From an uncultured Oscillospiraceae bacterium (lineage in GTDB: Bacteria; Bacillota; Clostridia; Oscillospirales; Oscillospiraceae), in contig CAKTGM010000001.1 of NCBI GenBank assembly GCA_934561515.1, positions 100,562 through 164,561 on the forward strand: a stretch of DNA of 64,000 nt, written 5' to 3'. The position numbers were made by a program, and so were the translations under genes. The stretch's first letter is position 1. Every line of letters begins with the position of its first letter. This document shows, one piece after another, positions 24,214-33,830 of the stretch. A model generated the notes under the pieces. The model made no database searches. It had not been told where the DNA came from and saw only the letters and a list, made by a program, of their open reading frames with translations.

Positions 24214-26094
24214 TCAGTTTTCCGGCTCGACGAGCAGCACTGCGCCGTAAGGCTCGAGCGTCAGGCGGAGCACGCCGCCGCCGCAGAAGAAGGACTGGCG
24301 CGTGAGCGCGTCCTGTGCGAGCGGCGCATCCCACGGCAGGGTGAGGGCGGCGGACTGCTCGCCCGCGTTGACCACTGTGATGCATCTTTCGCTATCCGAT
24401 GCGCGGCAGAAGGCCAGCACGCGTCCCTGCGCCGCGCAGTAGTCGATCGTGCCGCGCTGCAAGGCCTCGTGCGCCTTTCGCAGCGCGCCGAGCTGCCGGA
24501 AATAGCGCAGGAGCGCCGCGTCCTCGTGTCCCCAGGGGTAAGGGCCGCGGTTGAAGGGGTCTTCAAAGCCCTGCATCCCGGCCTCGTCGCCGTAGTAGAG
24601 CATCGGCGAGCCGGGGAAGGTGTAGAGGATGAGCGCCGCAAGCTTCAAAAGCGCCGTGCCGCGTGCGCGTTCCTCAGCGCTCAGGCGGTAGGCCGCGCGC
24701 TCGTCGCGCGTCGCGGGCGCATCGCCCTCGTGGCCGAGAAGCGTCAGAAGACGCGGCGTATCGTGCGTGGAGAGGAAGTTCATCGCGCCGTAGTAGGCGG
24801 GCGCGGGATAGTGCTCGCGCAAGGTCTCCATGCGCTCGCGGAAGGCTGCGGCGTCGCCGCCGCGCAGAAAATCGAGCAGGGCTGTGCGGAAGGGGTAGTT
24901 CATCAGGCCGTGCGTCTCGCGCCCCAGCAGGTACTTGCGGCGCTTGGAGTAGGCGATCTTCGTCGTGCCGTCCTCCCAGACCTCGCCGAGGAGGTAGCTG
25001 CCGGGGCGTTCCTCGTCCATGACCGCGCGGATGCGCGCGATGAATTCATCGGGCAGCTCGTCGGCAACATCCAGCCGCCAGCCGGACGCGCCCGCGCGCA
25101 GCCAGCGGCGGATGATGGAGTGCTCGCCCTCGATGATGTAGTCAACATAACTTTCTTCCGTCTCGTTGACGGCGGGCAGGTTTCTGATGCCCCACCATGC
25201 GTCGTAATCGTCGGGGAAGGGGTGGAAGCTGTACCAGCGGTAGTAGGGGGAGGCGGGGCCCTGCGCCGCGCCGGGCGCGGGATAGAAGCCGTCTGCGTTA
25301 AAATAGACGCTTTTTCGCCCCGTATGGTTGAAAACGCCGTCGAGCAGCACGCGGATGCCGCGCTCGCGCGCTCTTTCGCAGAGCGTGCGGAAGTCCTCCT
25401 CCATGCCGAGCAGGGGGTCGATGCGCTCGTAGCAGGCCGTGTCGTAGCGGTGATTGGTGGACGCTTCGAAGATGGGGCAGAGGTAGAGCGTCGTCACGCC
25501 GAGGGAGGAAAGATAGTCGAGCTTTTCCGTGATGCCCGCGAGGTCGCCGCCGAAAAAGTCGCTGCAAGTGATCTCGCCCTGTTCGTTCGGGCGGTATTCG
25601 GGCGCTTCGTCCCACTGCTCGTGCAGCGTGCGCGGCCCGACAAGGCCTGCGATCTCTCGCTTTTTCGCGCGGCAGAAGCGGTCGGGGAAGATCTGATAGG
25701 TGAGGCCGCGGCCGAACCACTCTGGCGTTTGGCGCGTGTCATCGTAGACCGTGAGCTGCCACGGCTCGACCGCGTCCCACGCGCAAAGGCCGGTTTTCCC
25801 GTAGCAGCTCGTGCCGCCGTCCGCCCAGAAAAGGCGGAAGTGATACCACACGAGGTCTGCCTGTCGCGGCGCGGCGTATGCGCCGCGAAAGACGGCCGCG
25901 CCGTCCTCCTGCGCTGCTTCCAGCGGGAGGGCCTCCCAATGGCCGGCAAATTCCGCGTGGGCGAGCAGCTCGCAGCGCGTAATGGCCGCGCCCGCCTCGG
26001 GCCGCAGGCAGAACTGAACGCGCGTGCCGCAGGGAACCGCGCCGAAGGGGGATTTATCGCGGAGATCGCGGGAGTCGAACCAAGAAGTTGACAT
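24214..26094 (-). CDS. GH13 alpha-amylase family glycosidase (neopullulanase/maltodextrin type)
   Basis: The 626-residue protein has an N-terminal carbohydrate-binding-like beta domain (about 1-125) followed by a GH13 (beta/alpha)8 barrel. Conserved regions are DGVFNHTG, GWRLDVADEL with the nucleophile Asp, LLGEVWED with the acid/base Glu, and FLSTHDTPRL with the third carboxylate. No signal peptide is seen, so it should act in the cytoplasm on imported maltodextrins or on glycogen-type oligosaccharides. The start at 26094 follows AAAGGAATGTT; an upstream in-frame codon has no ribosome-binding site. The layout resembles neopullulanase/cyclomaltodextrinase. Exact bond specificity is open. Confidence 0.88.
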   Translation of the reverse strand: MSTSWFDSRDLRDKSPFGAVPCGTRVQFCLRPEAGAAITRCELLAHAEFAGHWEALPLEAAQEDGAAVFRGAYAAPRQADLVWYHFRLFWADGGTSCYGKTGLCAWDAVEPWQLTVYDDTRQTPEWFGRGLTYQIFPDRFCRAKKREIAGLVGPRTLHEQWDEAPEYRPNEQGEITCSDFFGGDLAGITEKLDYLSSLGVTTLYLCPIFEASTNHRYDTACYERIDPLLGMEEDFRTLCERARERGIRVLLDGVFNHTGRKSVYFNADGFYPAPGAAQGPASPYYRWYSFHPFPDDYDAWWGIRNLPAVNETEESYVDYIIEGEHSIIRRWLRAGASGWRLDVADELPDEFIARIRAVMDEERPGSYLLGEVWEDGTTKIAYSKRRKYLLGRETHGLMNYPFRTALLDFLRGGDAAAFRERMETLREHYPAPAYYGAMNFLSTHDTPRLLTLLGHEGDAPATRDERAAYRLSAEERARGTALLKLAALILYTFPGSPMLYYGDEAGMQGFEDPFNRGPYPWGHEDAALLRYFRQLGALRKAHEALQRGTIDYCAAQGRVLAFCRASDSERCITVVNAGEQSAALTLPWDAPLAQDALTRQSFFCGGGVLRLTLEPYGAVLLVEPEN

Positions 26095-26157
26095 AACATT
26101 CCTTTCCGCCGCCATGGAGCGGCTGCAAGAAAGAGGAGAGCGCGCCATCAGGCGCGC

Positions 26158-28185
26158 TCAGCCAAGAAGCGTATGTTCGCCCGTCACCGCCGTGCTGGCG
26201 GCGGCGTTGGAGAAGTAGGCGTTCAGAATTTCGACCGCCGTGGAGGCGAGCGCCGCGCCCGTGCCGCCCTTTTCGATGACGATGGCCACCGCGATCTGGG
26301 GGTCGTCATAAGGGGCGAAGCAGACGAACGCGCCGTTGTTGTTCTTCGTATCGCCCGTCTGGATCGTGCCGGTCTTGGCCGCGGCGTCCACGATGCACTC
26401 CTTGAAGTAGGACGACACCGCGCCCTCTGCCGCAAGGTCGTGCATACCGGCGAGCACAGCGGCGAGATTTTCGCTCTGCATCTCGATCGTCTGGACGGGG
26501 GAGGCGTCGTAAACGTATTCGAGCATCCCCGAGCCGCTCTCGCGCACGTTCTTCAAAAGGTGCGTTGCGTAGCGATCGCCCCCGCCGCAGAGCGCTGCGA
26601 TGTAGTTGGCAAGCTGAAGGGGGGTGTATTCCTGGTTCGCCTGACCGAAGGCCGCCCACGGGGCGAGGTTCTCGCCCTCCTTCTGCGAGGGGAGACGGCC
26701 TGCGGCGTCGCCGATCTCAATGCCGGTGGGCTTTCCGAGGCCGAAGTCCGCGTAGTACTCGCGCAGCGTGTCCATGCCCATGCGGTAGCCCATTTCGGCA
26801 AAGTAGTAGTTGCAGGAGTTCGTGATCGCGCCGCGCACGTTGAGCGAGCCGTGTCCGCTGCGCTTCCAGCAGTAGGTATAGCTCGCCGAGTAGCCGGGAT
26901 AGACCCACTTGCCCGTGTCGTAGAGCTTTTCGCGCACGGTGGTCGCGCCCGATTCCAGCGCGGCGATGGCCGTGAGCGGCTTTAAGGTGGAGCCGGGAGC
27001 GTAGGAGGCCTGCGTGGCGCGGTTCCACAGCGGGCGGCGGACCGAATCGCTCGAGAGAGCGGCAATGTCCTGGCGGAAGGTCGAGAGGGAATAGGTCGGA
27101 TACGAGGCAAGCGCCAGCACATCGCCCGTGCCGACCTGCACAACGGCGACCGCCGCGCCGCGCTCGATGCCGTCCGCCTTGGTCATCGCGCCGACGGTGC
27201 GCTCGAGCGACCGCTCCACGTCCTCCTGAAAGTCGATGTCAATGGTCAGCGCCACGGTGGAGCCGGGCTTGGGCTCCACGGAGTAGAGCTCGCCGGTGAT
27301 CTTGCCGGAGTCGTTGTCGAAGGTCACAAGGCGCTTGCCTGCGTTGCCGTGGAGATATTCTTCAAAGGCGCTCTCCGCGCCCGAGATGCCAACGATGCTC
27401 GCGAGCGTGTAGCCGGGCTTATCCTTATAATCGTCCCAGTCCTGAATGCTGCCGGTGTAGCCGAGGACGTGGGCGGCATAGTCGGTCTCGTAGACGCGCA
27501 CGGACGAGGTGTCCACCTGCACGCCCAGATAATTGCCGTCCTTGATGATGGAGATGAGCGCAACGTCCACGTCGCTTGCAAATTCAAAGACCGACGAGCC
27601 GTTGAGCCGGGCGACGGCGAGGGAGTAGCGCAGTCCCACGAGCGTGCGCGCCGTGGCGGCGGGGAGCGATGCGTCCACGCCGTATTCGCTGCGCAGGCGC
27701 AGGTAGAGCGAGGGGCCGGTGATGCCTGCGGGGAGGCCATTTTCGTCCACATCGTCCTCGTCCATCCACTTGAGCGAGACGAGGTATTTGACGAGCGCCT
27801 TCGCCCCGCCGTCCGTGGTATCGTAGGCGTAGGGCACGCTCTGCGAGAGGGGGATCGTGTCCTTGATCTCGACGCCCTGCGCGTTCATGAGGTCGATGAG
27901 GCGCAGCAGCGCGTCGTTGAGCTCGTCGTGGGCGACGAGCGAGCTGTCAAAGTTCAGCGTGTAGACCGCGCGGTTTGATACAAGCACCTTGCCGTTGCGG
28001 TCGGTGATGATGCCGCGCGTGTCCTTGACCGTCTCGACTTTGGCGTTTGCGCGCACGGATTTGGCGAGGTAATCGTCGCCGTGGACGATCTGCGCGTCAA
28101 ACATCGTGACGACAAAGACGAGCGCGACGAGGAACATCGCCGCGCCGAGCGCAACGAGGCGGCGGGTAAAGCGTTTGGGGTCCAT
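26158..28185 (-). CDS. mrdA: Penicillin-binding protein 2 (elongasome transpeptidase)
   Basis: The 675-residue class B PBP has a short cytoplasmic N-terminus, one transmembrane helix (about 10-30), a dimerisation domain beginning RGIITDRNGKVL, and a transpeptidase domain with the active-site motifs STLK (YAPGSTLKPL), SCN (ITNSCNYYF) and KTG (AAKTGTIQTG). It cross-links lateral-wall peptidoglycan with RodA and MreBCD. It is the last gene of the maf-mreC-mreD-mrdA run, with AAAGGAG before the ATG. No rodA or mreB is present in the window. Confidence 0.93.
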   Translation of the reverse strand: MDPKRFTRRLVALGAAMFLVALVFVVTMFDAQIVHGDDYLAKSVRANAKVETVKDTRGIITDRNGKVLVSNRAVYTLNFDSSLVAHDELNDALLRLIDLMNAQGVEIKDTIPLSQSVPYAYDTTDGGAKALVKYLVSLKWMDEDDVDENGLPAGITGPSLYLRLRSEYGVDASLPAATARTLVGLRYSLAVARLNGSSVFEFASDVDVALISIIKDGNYLGVQVDTSSVRVYETDYAAHVLGYTGSIQDWDDYKDKPGYTLASIVGISGAESAFEEYLHGNAGKRLVTFDNDSGKITGELYSVEPKPGSTVALTIDIDFQEDVERSLERTVGAMTKADGIERGAAVAVVQVGTGDVLALASYPTYSLSTFRQDIAALSSDSVRRPLWNRATQASYAPGSTLKPLTAIAALESGATTVREKLYDTGKWVYPGYSASYTYCWKRSGHGSLNVRGAITNSCNYYFAEMGYRMGMDTLREYYADFGLGKPTGIEIGDAAGRLPSQKEGENLAPWAAFGQANQEYTPLQLANYIAALCGGGDRYATHLLKNVRESGSGMLEYVYDASPVQTIEMQSENLAAVLAGMHDLAAEGAVSSYFKECIVDAAAKTGTIQTGDTKNNNGAFVCFAPYDDPQIAVAIVIEKGGTGAALASTAVEILNAYFSNAAASTAVTGEHTLLG

Positions 28186-28239
28186 TTGAATCGCTCCTTT
28201 CCGAGCGGAGTGGGGAAAAGCGGAGGAAAACGGGGAAAA

Positions 28240-28743
28240 TCAGTCGGCAAAGAGACGGTGCACCGTGCGCAGCAGGGGGTAGCACGGCAGGAGCAGCACG
28301 CAGGAGACGAGCGTCTCGCGCAGGAAGAGAAAGAGCATCGCGGACACGGCCGCGCCGCGCGGCAGCAGGAAAAGGAGCTTGAAAAGGTCCACGATGGCAA
28401 AGGTCAGTACGCTCGAAACAAACGCGCGGGCAAGCCCCTTTTGCAAAAGGCTGCTCATCACCGTGGCGGTGAGCAGAGAAGCGAGCGTAAAGGCGAGCGT
28501 ATAGAGGCAGGGGAAGGCGGAGGGGAGCACCAGGTCGCACAGCGCGCCGAAGACGATGCCCGAGAGCACGGCGGGCTTTGGCTGCTCGAGCGAGGCCTCC
28601 GCCGCCAGCAGCACCGGCGGCAGGAAGGGGAGCACCCCCCAGAAGAGCATGGAGCCGAGCAGCAGGCGGCGCAAAAAGCACAGAAGCAGCGCCGCGAGCG
28701 CGTAGAAGGTCCACCTGAGGGCGGCAGTCTGCCTGACGTTCAT
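28240..28743 (-). CDS. mreD: Rod shape-determining protein MreD
   Basis: The 167-residue, almost wholly hydrophobic protein has about five transmembrane segments. Sequence similarity in this family is weak, so the call rests on hydropathy, length and position between mreC and mrdA. It belongs to the membrane part of the elongasome. I use the ATG at 28743 with AAAGGGGGCG eight bases before; an in-frame TTG at 28749 is too close to that site. Confidence 0.85.
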   Translation of the reverse strand: MNVRQTAALRWTFYALAALLLCFLRRLLLGSMLFWGVLPFLPPVLLAAEASLEQPKPAVLSGIVFGALCDLVLPSAFPCLYTLAFTLASLLTATVMSSLLQKGLARAFVSSVLTFAIVDLFKLLFLLPRGAAVSAMLFLFLRETLVSCVLLLPCYPLLRTVHRLFAD

Positions 28744-28758
28744 CTGCAAGCGCCCCCT

Positions 28759-29598
28759 TTATTCGACAATGTCGTGGTCAATGATGACGAACAGCTCCGT
28801 CAGCGCGTCAAAATCGACCATGGGCGCGAGGACGGCGTAGCGGGCAAGGCCGTCGTCATCCGTCTGCACCGACTCGACCGAGCCGATGACAAGGCCGCTG
28901 GGGTAATACCCGCCGAGACCCGAGGTGACGATCTGGTCGCCGATGAGCACTTCCTCGTCCGCTTTGAGGTAGGAGAGCTTGAGCTTACCCTCGCCCATGA
29001 GGGAAAAGTCGCCCTCCGCCACGGCGATCTCGCCGGTGCGGAAAATGCGCGCGCCAAGCTCGGTGTCCGTATCCACGACGGTCAGCACCGTCGACCAGTT
29101 GAGCCCGACCTTCGACACGACGCCGACAAGGTAGCCCTCCGCGCTCACCACGCAGTCGCCCACGGCGATGTCGGAATCGGTGCCGTGGCTGAGCGTGAGC
29201 GATGAGGTCCAGTTGTCTTCGCTGTGGGCAAGGACCGCGGCGGAGACAAAGGTGAAGTCGCGCCGCTGCTCCTGCAATTTGAGAAGCTTTCGGAACAGCT
29301 TATTTTCCTCGCTGTCCGACTGTGCCTGGCGCTGCTGGGCGCGCAGCTCCGCGATCTCCTTTTTGAGCGCGGCGTTTTCCTCCTTGAGCGCGGTCACGTC
29401 CTCGTAATACTGCTGCTTATCGTCCACCCAGTCGCTCACGGCGGTGGCGGCGGCGCGGAACGGCGAGGTCAGCACGCCCGCGATGTTTTCAAGCACCGAC
29501 GAGGTGGAGGAAAAATAGGTCAGCACGCTCAAAAGCACGGCAACGGCTGCCGCGGCAGCCAGAATGCGCAGCCCGTGCTGACGGAAAAATTCTTTCAA
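28759..29598 (-). CDS. mreC: Rod shape-determining protein MreC
   Basis: The 279-residue protein has an N-terminal transmembrane helix (ILAAAAAVAVLLSVLTYF), a coiled coil (YYEDVTALKEENAALKKEIAEL, about 65-95) and the beta-rich MreC domain (VSKVGLNWSTVLTVVD; VTSGLGGYYPSGLVIGSV). It lies outside the membrane and organises PBP2 and MreD. The start codon is TTG, supported by a strong AAAGGAGGG site. It lies 37 bases after maf and 15 before mreD. Confidence 0.92.
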   Translation of the reverse strand: MKEFFRQHGLRILAAAAAVAVLLSVLTYFSSTSSVLENIAGVLTSPFRAAATAVSDWVDDKQQYYEDVTALKEENAALKKEIAELRAQQRQAQSDSEENKLFRKLLKLQEQRRDFTFVSAAVLAHSEDNWTSSLTLSHGTDSDIAVGDCVVSAEGYLVGVVSKVGLNWSTVLTVVDTDTELGARIFRTGEIAVAEGDFSLMGEGKLKLSYLKADEEVLIGDQIVTSGLGGYYPSGLVIGSVESVQTDDDGLARYAVLAPMVDFDALTELFVIIDHDIVE

Positions 29599-29635
29599 GG
29601 CGTACCCTCCTTTCGCAGTGGGGCAGGGGAGAGGC

Positions 29636-30208
29636 TCAGAGCAGCTTCACGCCGAAGCGCGCGAGCGCAAGGCCGAGCTGCTCAACGGGCAGGCCCATGA
29701 CGTTGAAAAAGTCGCCGTCGATGCGCTCGACAAAGAGCGCGCCCCGGCTCTGCACGCCGTAAGCGCCCGCCTTGTCCATCGGCTCGCCGGTTGTGATGTA
29801 GGCGCGGATCTCCTCATCTGTCATGGGACGGAAAAAGACGGCGGTGGAGACGGCGAAGGACTCGTAGCGCGCGCCCCGACGCAGGCTCACGCCGGTGCAG
29901 ACCGTGTGGCGCTCGCCGGAAAGCGCGCGCAGCATCCGGAAGGCGTCCTCCTCGTCCTGCGGCTTTCCGAGGCGTTCGCTGCCGAGGAAGACCATCGTGT
30001 CCGCCGTGATGATGAGGTCATCGGGCGCGCAGAGCGCGGCCGCGGCCTCGGATTTCTTGCCGGCGATGAAACGCACGGTGTCCTCGGGAGAAAGAGTCGC
30101 GGGGTAGCTCTCGTCAATGTCGAGCGAGAGGATTTTGAAGTCCTCCACGCCGATGCGGGCGAGCAGCTCCTGACGACGCGGGGACTGGGATGCCAAAACG
30201 ATTGCCAT
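29636..30208 (-). CDS. maf: Maf family nucleotide pyrophosphatase
   Basis: The 190-residue protein starts VLASQSPRRQELL and has ITADTMVFLGSERLGKP, TGVSL and the C-terminal PMDKAGAYGVQSRGALFVERIDGDFFNVMGLP, all diagnostic of Maf. Members hydrolyse dTTP/UTP or modified nucleotides to monophosphates and influence septation in Bacillus. The placement before mreC is conserved in many Firmicutes and proteobacteria. Confidence 0.94.
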   Translation of the reverse strand: MAIVLASQSPRRQELLARIGVEDFKILSLDIDESYPATLSPEDTVRFIAGKKSEAAAALCAPDDLIITADTMVFLGSERLGKPQDEEDAFRMLRALSGERHTVCTGVSLRRGARYESFAVSTAVFFRPMTDEEIRAYITTGEPMDKAGAYGVQSRGALFVERIDGDFFNVMGLPVEQLGLALARFGVKLL

Positions 30209-30268
30209 GATATTGCCTCACTTGTGATAATAAATAGTATAATTTAGATAAACAATTACGGATGGGAT

Positions 30269-32389
30269 TCATTCTGCGCCGCGGTAGAAGAGACCGCGCG
30301 TGATATTCTCCGGCGCATCGACGGCCTCGCCCTGATAGGCGCGCAGCATCTGCACGCAGTCCTCGGGCGATTCGGTCGTGAAGCGCAGGCAGGCATAGCG
30401 CAGGCCAAGGCTCTGCCAGTCGCGCGCTTTGTCCGCGAGGTAGAGAATCTTTCCGTTCTCGATCTCGCTGCGGCAGCCCCACGCGCGCAGCACGGGGAAG
30501 TGCTCGCCGCGCCGGTCGGTCAGCTCCGGCGCGCTTGCGCACGCGCCGTCCGCGGGGACGGACACGGGCCGCTCCTTGAAATACCGGCAGCCGGACTCGT
30601 TTGCGTTCAGGCAGTTTTCCGTGATCATCAGCGGGAGCCTGCCGTAGACGATGGCCTCGCAGGGGAGGGACTTACTGAGGTCGCGCAGCTGTGCGTCGCG
30701 CAGCTCGAAGGAGGCGCAGGCGCTCGCAAGCCCTTCCTTCTTCCAGAAGGAGAGCGCGGCAGAGTTGTAAATATTGAGCGCCCAGTCGCCGTGCAGCGTT
30801 ACGCCAAGGCCGCGCACGAGCGAAAGGTGGCCGAGGTTGGCGATCGACACGCCCGTGACGCCCTTTTTGACGCCGTCTTCGAGCAGCGCGCGCAGGATCG
30901 GCTCATCCTGCGTGCGGTAGATGCGCGGCAGGAGCGCGAAAAACTCCGTCCTGCCGCGATAGGGCGCAAGGTCAAGCTGCGGCAGCAGCTCGGCGGGGAG
31001 ATAGACCCGCGCGGGGGCGAGGGCGATGAGCGCCTCGCTGAGCTGCGCTAAGCGGTGGAGAGAAACCGTCAGAAGCGGCTTTTCCGCGCTGTTTTTGACC
31101 GCCTTGCCCGGCACAAAGCCGAACGCGCGGCGCGCGGGCACGGCGGTGCGCAGCGCTTCCATCTGCGAGAGCGCCTCGCGGCGCAGCGCGTTGAGCGCGC
31201 CCGCGCTGACGGCGAGGCCGTCATCCAGCGAAACAACGCAGGACGCGACCGTAAAGGCCGTGCCGCCGGTCTTTTTGAGGCGCGCTTCCACCTCTTCCGC
31301 CGTGAGCGCGCGGTTTCGCGCCGCCTCGGGCACGCTTCCGGTGACGGTTACCGTGTGTCCGTCCGCATCCCCGGCGCGAAGGTGCATCGCCTCTCCCGCG
31401 CGGATGGTACAGTCGAACGTGAGCGGCACGAGCCGCTGGTCTTCCTTTTCATAGCGGGCGCGCAGCTCCCCAAAGCACTCCTCCGGCCACTTGGCGTTTT
31501 CCGGCCGCGTGCCGAACATCCCGCGTCCGCGCGCGCCGCGGTAGTACCCCTCGGTGAAGCCGTCGCGCGAGAAGGCGAGGGCGAGCTTTTTCTGCTCGTC
31601 CTTCGTCGGCGCGCGATGCTCGCGCAGAAGGCGCGCGTAGATCTCCGTCACGGCGGCGACATATTCCGGGCGCTTCATGCGCCCCTCGATCTTGAGGCAG
31701 GCAACGCCTGCGTTCTGCATCTCCGGCACGAAGGGCGCAAGGCACGCGTCCTTCAAGCTCAGCGGATGGCCGTCGGCCTTGCCGGAAAAGCCGTAGGGAA
31801 GCCGGCAGGGCTGGGCGCAGGCGCCGCGGTTGCCGCTGCGCCGCCCGATGACGGCGGACATCTCGCACTGGCCGCTGTAGCACATACAAAGCGCGCCGTG
31901 GACAAAGGTTTCGATCTCGATGGGGCTCTTCCCGCAGATCTCGGCGATCTCCTCGCGCGATAGCTCGCGCGCGAGCACCGCCCGCGTCATGCCGAGGCGG
32001 GCTGATTCTTTTACGCCCGAGAGCGTGTGCAGGCTCATCTGCGTGGAGGCGTGCAGCGGCACATCGGGGATGAGGGCGCGGAGCGTATCGAGCACGCCCC
32101 AGTCCTGCACCAAAATCGCGTCCACGCCGCACGCGGAGGCAAGGCGCGCCTCCTCGGCGAGCAGCGGCAGCTCGCGGTCGGTGACGAGGGTATTGAGCGT
32201 CAGATAGACCTTCACGCCCCGCAAATGACAATAAGAAACTGCCGCGCGGAATTCCTCGTCAGAAAAATTCCTCGCGTTCCTGCGCGCGTTGAACGCGCCA
32301 AAGCCCATATAAACAGCGTCCGCGCCGCTCTGCACGGCGGCCACGAGCGCCTCCTGCCCGCCGGCAGGCGCCAACAGCTCGGTCGTCAA
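30269..32389 (-). CDS. U32 family protein with C-terminal DUF3656 (RlhA-like RNA hydroxylase candidate)
   Basis: The 706-residue protein begins ELLAPAGGQEALVAAVQSGADAVYMG and contains the U32 signature IETFVHGALCMCYSGQCEMS near residue 160. Downstream cysteines (RGACAQPC and others) could carry an iron-sulfur cluster. The length and long C-terminal region match the YdcP/RlhA branch, which hydroxylates C2501 of 23S rRNA, rather than the shorter TrhP branch. The old peptidase name is probably misleading. The start is a TTG three bases after zapA, so it depends on coupling with zapA. Confidence 0.82.
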   Translation of the reverse strand: MTTELLAPAGGQEALVAAVQSGADAVYMGFGAFNARRNARNFSDEEFRAAVSYCHLRGVKVYLTLNTLVTDRELPLLAEEARLASACGVDAILVQDWGVLDTLRALIPDVPLHASTQMSLHTLSGVKESARLGMTRAVLARELSREEIAEICGKSPIEIETFVHGALCMCYSGQCEMSAVIGRRSGNRGACAQPCRLPYGFSGKADGHPLSLKDACLAPFVPEMQNAGVACLKIEGRMKRPEYVAAVTEIYARLLREHRAPTKDEQKKLALAFSRDGFTEGYYRGARGRGMFGTRPENAKWPEECFGELRARYEKEDQRLVPLTFDCTIRAGEAMHLRAGDADGHTVTVTGSVPEAARNRALTAEEVEARLKKTGGTAFTVASCVVSLDDGLAVSAGALNALRREALSQMEALRTAVPARRAFGFVPGKAVKNSAEKPLLTVSLHRLAQLSEALIALAPARVYLPAELLPQLDLAPYRGRTEFFALLPRIYRTQDEPILRALLEDGVKKGVTGVSIANLGHLSLVRGLGVTLHGDWALNIYNSAALSFWKKEGLASACASFELRDAQLRDLSKSLPCEAIVYGRLPLMITENCLNANESGCRYFKERPVSVPADGACASAPELTDRRGEHFPVLRAWGCRSEIENGKILYLADKARDWQSLGLRYACLRFTTESPEDCVQMLRAYQGEAVDAPENITRGLFYRGAE

Positions 32390-32392
32390 GGC

Positions 32393-32710
32393 TTACTTCT
32401 TCTGCTGCTGGAGCTTGAAGATCTCGCGCTTGAGCTCGCTGACCTCGTTTTTGGCCTGAGAAGCCTCGTCGAGATACTGCTTGAGCTGGCGGCGCAGGGC
32501 GTCGCCAGCCTCGCGCTCCTTAAAAAGCTCGTCGGTGATGTTCACAGCCGTCAGCACGGCGGCGTCGGTGCGGCCGACCTTCGCGCTATCGAGCAGCTCG
32601 CTCATTTTTTCATTCACGTAGGAGCCGACCTTCTGCATATAGGAGGGGGCCTCCTCGGCTACAAATGTGTATTCCTCGTCGCAAATGGAGACGGTAATAC
32701 GGTTTTCCAT
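32393..32710 (-). CDS. zapA: Cell division protein ZapA
   Basis: The 105-residue protein starts MENRITVSICDEEYTFVAEE, has the ZapA core YVNEKMSELL...DAAVLTAVNITDEL, and ends in a C-terminal coiled coil rich in Lys/Gln. It binds FtsZ and promotes Z-ring bundling. The start follows GAAAGGAGCAC; an upstream in-frame ATG is not supported. It is the promoter-proximal gene of the division/elongation run and is divergent from dnaD. Confidence 0.92.
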   Translation of the reverse strand: MENRITVSICDEEYTFVAEEAPSYMQKVGSYVNEKMSELLDSAKVGRTDAAVLTAVNITDELFKEREAGDALRRQLKQYLDEASQAKNEVSELKREIFKLQQQKK

Positions 32711-32778
32711 GATTTTGTGCTCCTTTCTTTCTCGCTGTTGCACAGAAAAGGGCAATTTTCACCCATATAGTCCCTAAT

Positions 32779-32807
32779 AGTATAACACGAGAGTGAAAAA
32801 GTGAAAA
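32779..32807 (-). promoter_or_regulatory. Promoter of the zapA run
   Basis: On the minus strand TTTTCA, 17 bases, TATACT (32784-32779). The -35 box is weak and the -10 strong. Confidence 0.5.
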
Positions 32808-32829
32808 GGGGGAAGCAAAAAAATTCATG

Positions 32830-32858
32830 TTTACGAATGGGGAAATTTCATGTAGAAT
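32830..32858 (+). promoter_or_regulatory. Promoter of dnaD and the DnaI-like gene
   Basis: TTTACG (32830-32835), 17 bases, TAGAAT (32853-32858) lies 37 bases before the dnaD start. Confidence 0.55.
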
Positions 32859-32894
32859 GGGTAAATCGAAACAGAGCGAAAGGAGGGGGGACAT

Positions 32895-33812
32895 ATGGCA
32901 GGCTATGTGCTGCATCTGAAAGAGGAAGAGAGCGTGACGCTCTCGGCGGCAACGCTCAGGCGGCTCATCGGCGGCGGCAACGGCGACGCGGCGCTGCTGT
33001 ATCTCGCCATCCTGCATTCGCACGGCGCGGCGGAGGCGGAAAAGCTCGCCGCGGCGCTCAAATGGGACGAGGCGCGCGTGCGCGCGGCGGAGCAGGCGCT
33101 CTACGAGATGCAGCTCGTCGGCGCGCCGGAGAAGAAGGCCGCGCTCCCGCCCGAGCCGCCGCAGGCGCAGGAAACGCCCGACTACACGCGCGAGGACATC
33201 ATGCGCAAGCTCGAGGGCGACGGCCGCTTTGCCTGCCTGCTGCGCGAGGTGGAGCACAAGCTCGGGCCGCTCTCCATCCCGTCGGTCAAAAAGCTTTTGG
33301 GCCTCTATGAAAACCTCGGCCTCCCGGCGGACGTTGTCTACACGCTGGTGAACTACTGCATCACGAAAAAGGCGCAGCAGTTCGGCGAGGGGCGGCTCCC
33401 CAATATGCGGGAGATCGAAAAAGAGGGCTACGTCTGGGCGCGCAGGGAGCTTTTCTCCATCGAAAAGGCGGGGGAGTACATGAAGCGCGAGCAGACCATG
33501 CGCTCAAAGTACCCCGAGTACATGGCGGCGGTGCAGCTGGCGGGCCGCGCGAGCGCGCCGAGCGAGGAAAAGTATCTCTCCGCGTGGGCGGAGATGGGCT
33601 TCCCGGCGGAAACGGTGGCCGAGGCCTACGACCGCACGGTGCTGCACTGCCACGAGTTCCGCTGGCCGTACTGCAACGGCATCTTAAAGCGCTGGCACGA
33701 AAAGGGCCTGCACACGCCGGAGCAGGTGCGCGCCGAGAACGCAAAGGAAAAACCGAAAAAGACGGAAGCATCCGGCGGCAACGCCTGGATGAAGGAATAT
33801 CTCAACGGATAA
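32895..33812 (+). CDS. dnaD: DnaD domain protein (replication initiation)
   Basis: The 305-residue protein has an N-terminal winged-helix-like region (about 1-75), a Pro/Glu linker, and two DnaD C-terminal domains (about 100-180 and 205-280). The second ends in the characteristic YCNGILKRWHEKGLHTPEQV. It takes part in remodelling DNA and loading the helicase at oriC with DnaB and DnaI. AAAGGAGGGGGG precedes the ATG. The DnaI-like ATPase gene follows after 18 bases, which supports the role. Confidence 0.9.
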   Translation: MAGYVLHLKEEESVTLSAATLRRLIGGGNGDAALLYLAILHSHGAAEAEKLAAALKWDEARVRAAEQALYEMQLVGAPEKKAALPPEPPQAQETPDYTREDIMRKLEGDGRFACLLREVEHKLGPLSIPSVKKLLGLYENLGLPADVVYTLVNYCITKKAQQFGEGRLPNMREIEKEGYVWARRELFSIEKAGEYMKREQTMRSKYPEYMAAVQLAGRASAPSEEKYLSAWAEMGFPAETVAEAYDRTVLHCHEFRWPYCNGILKRWHEKGLHTPEQVRAENAKEKPKKTEASGGNAWMKEYLNG

Positions 33813-33830
33813 GGAAAGCGAGGGAGAGCG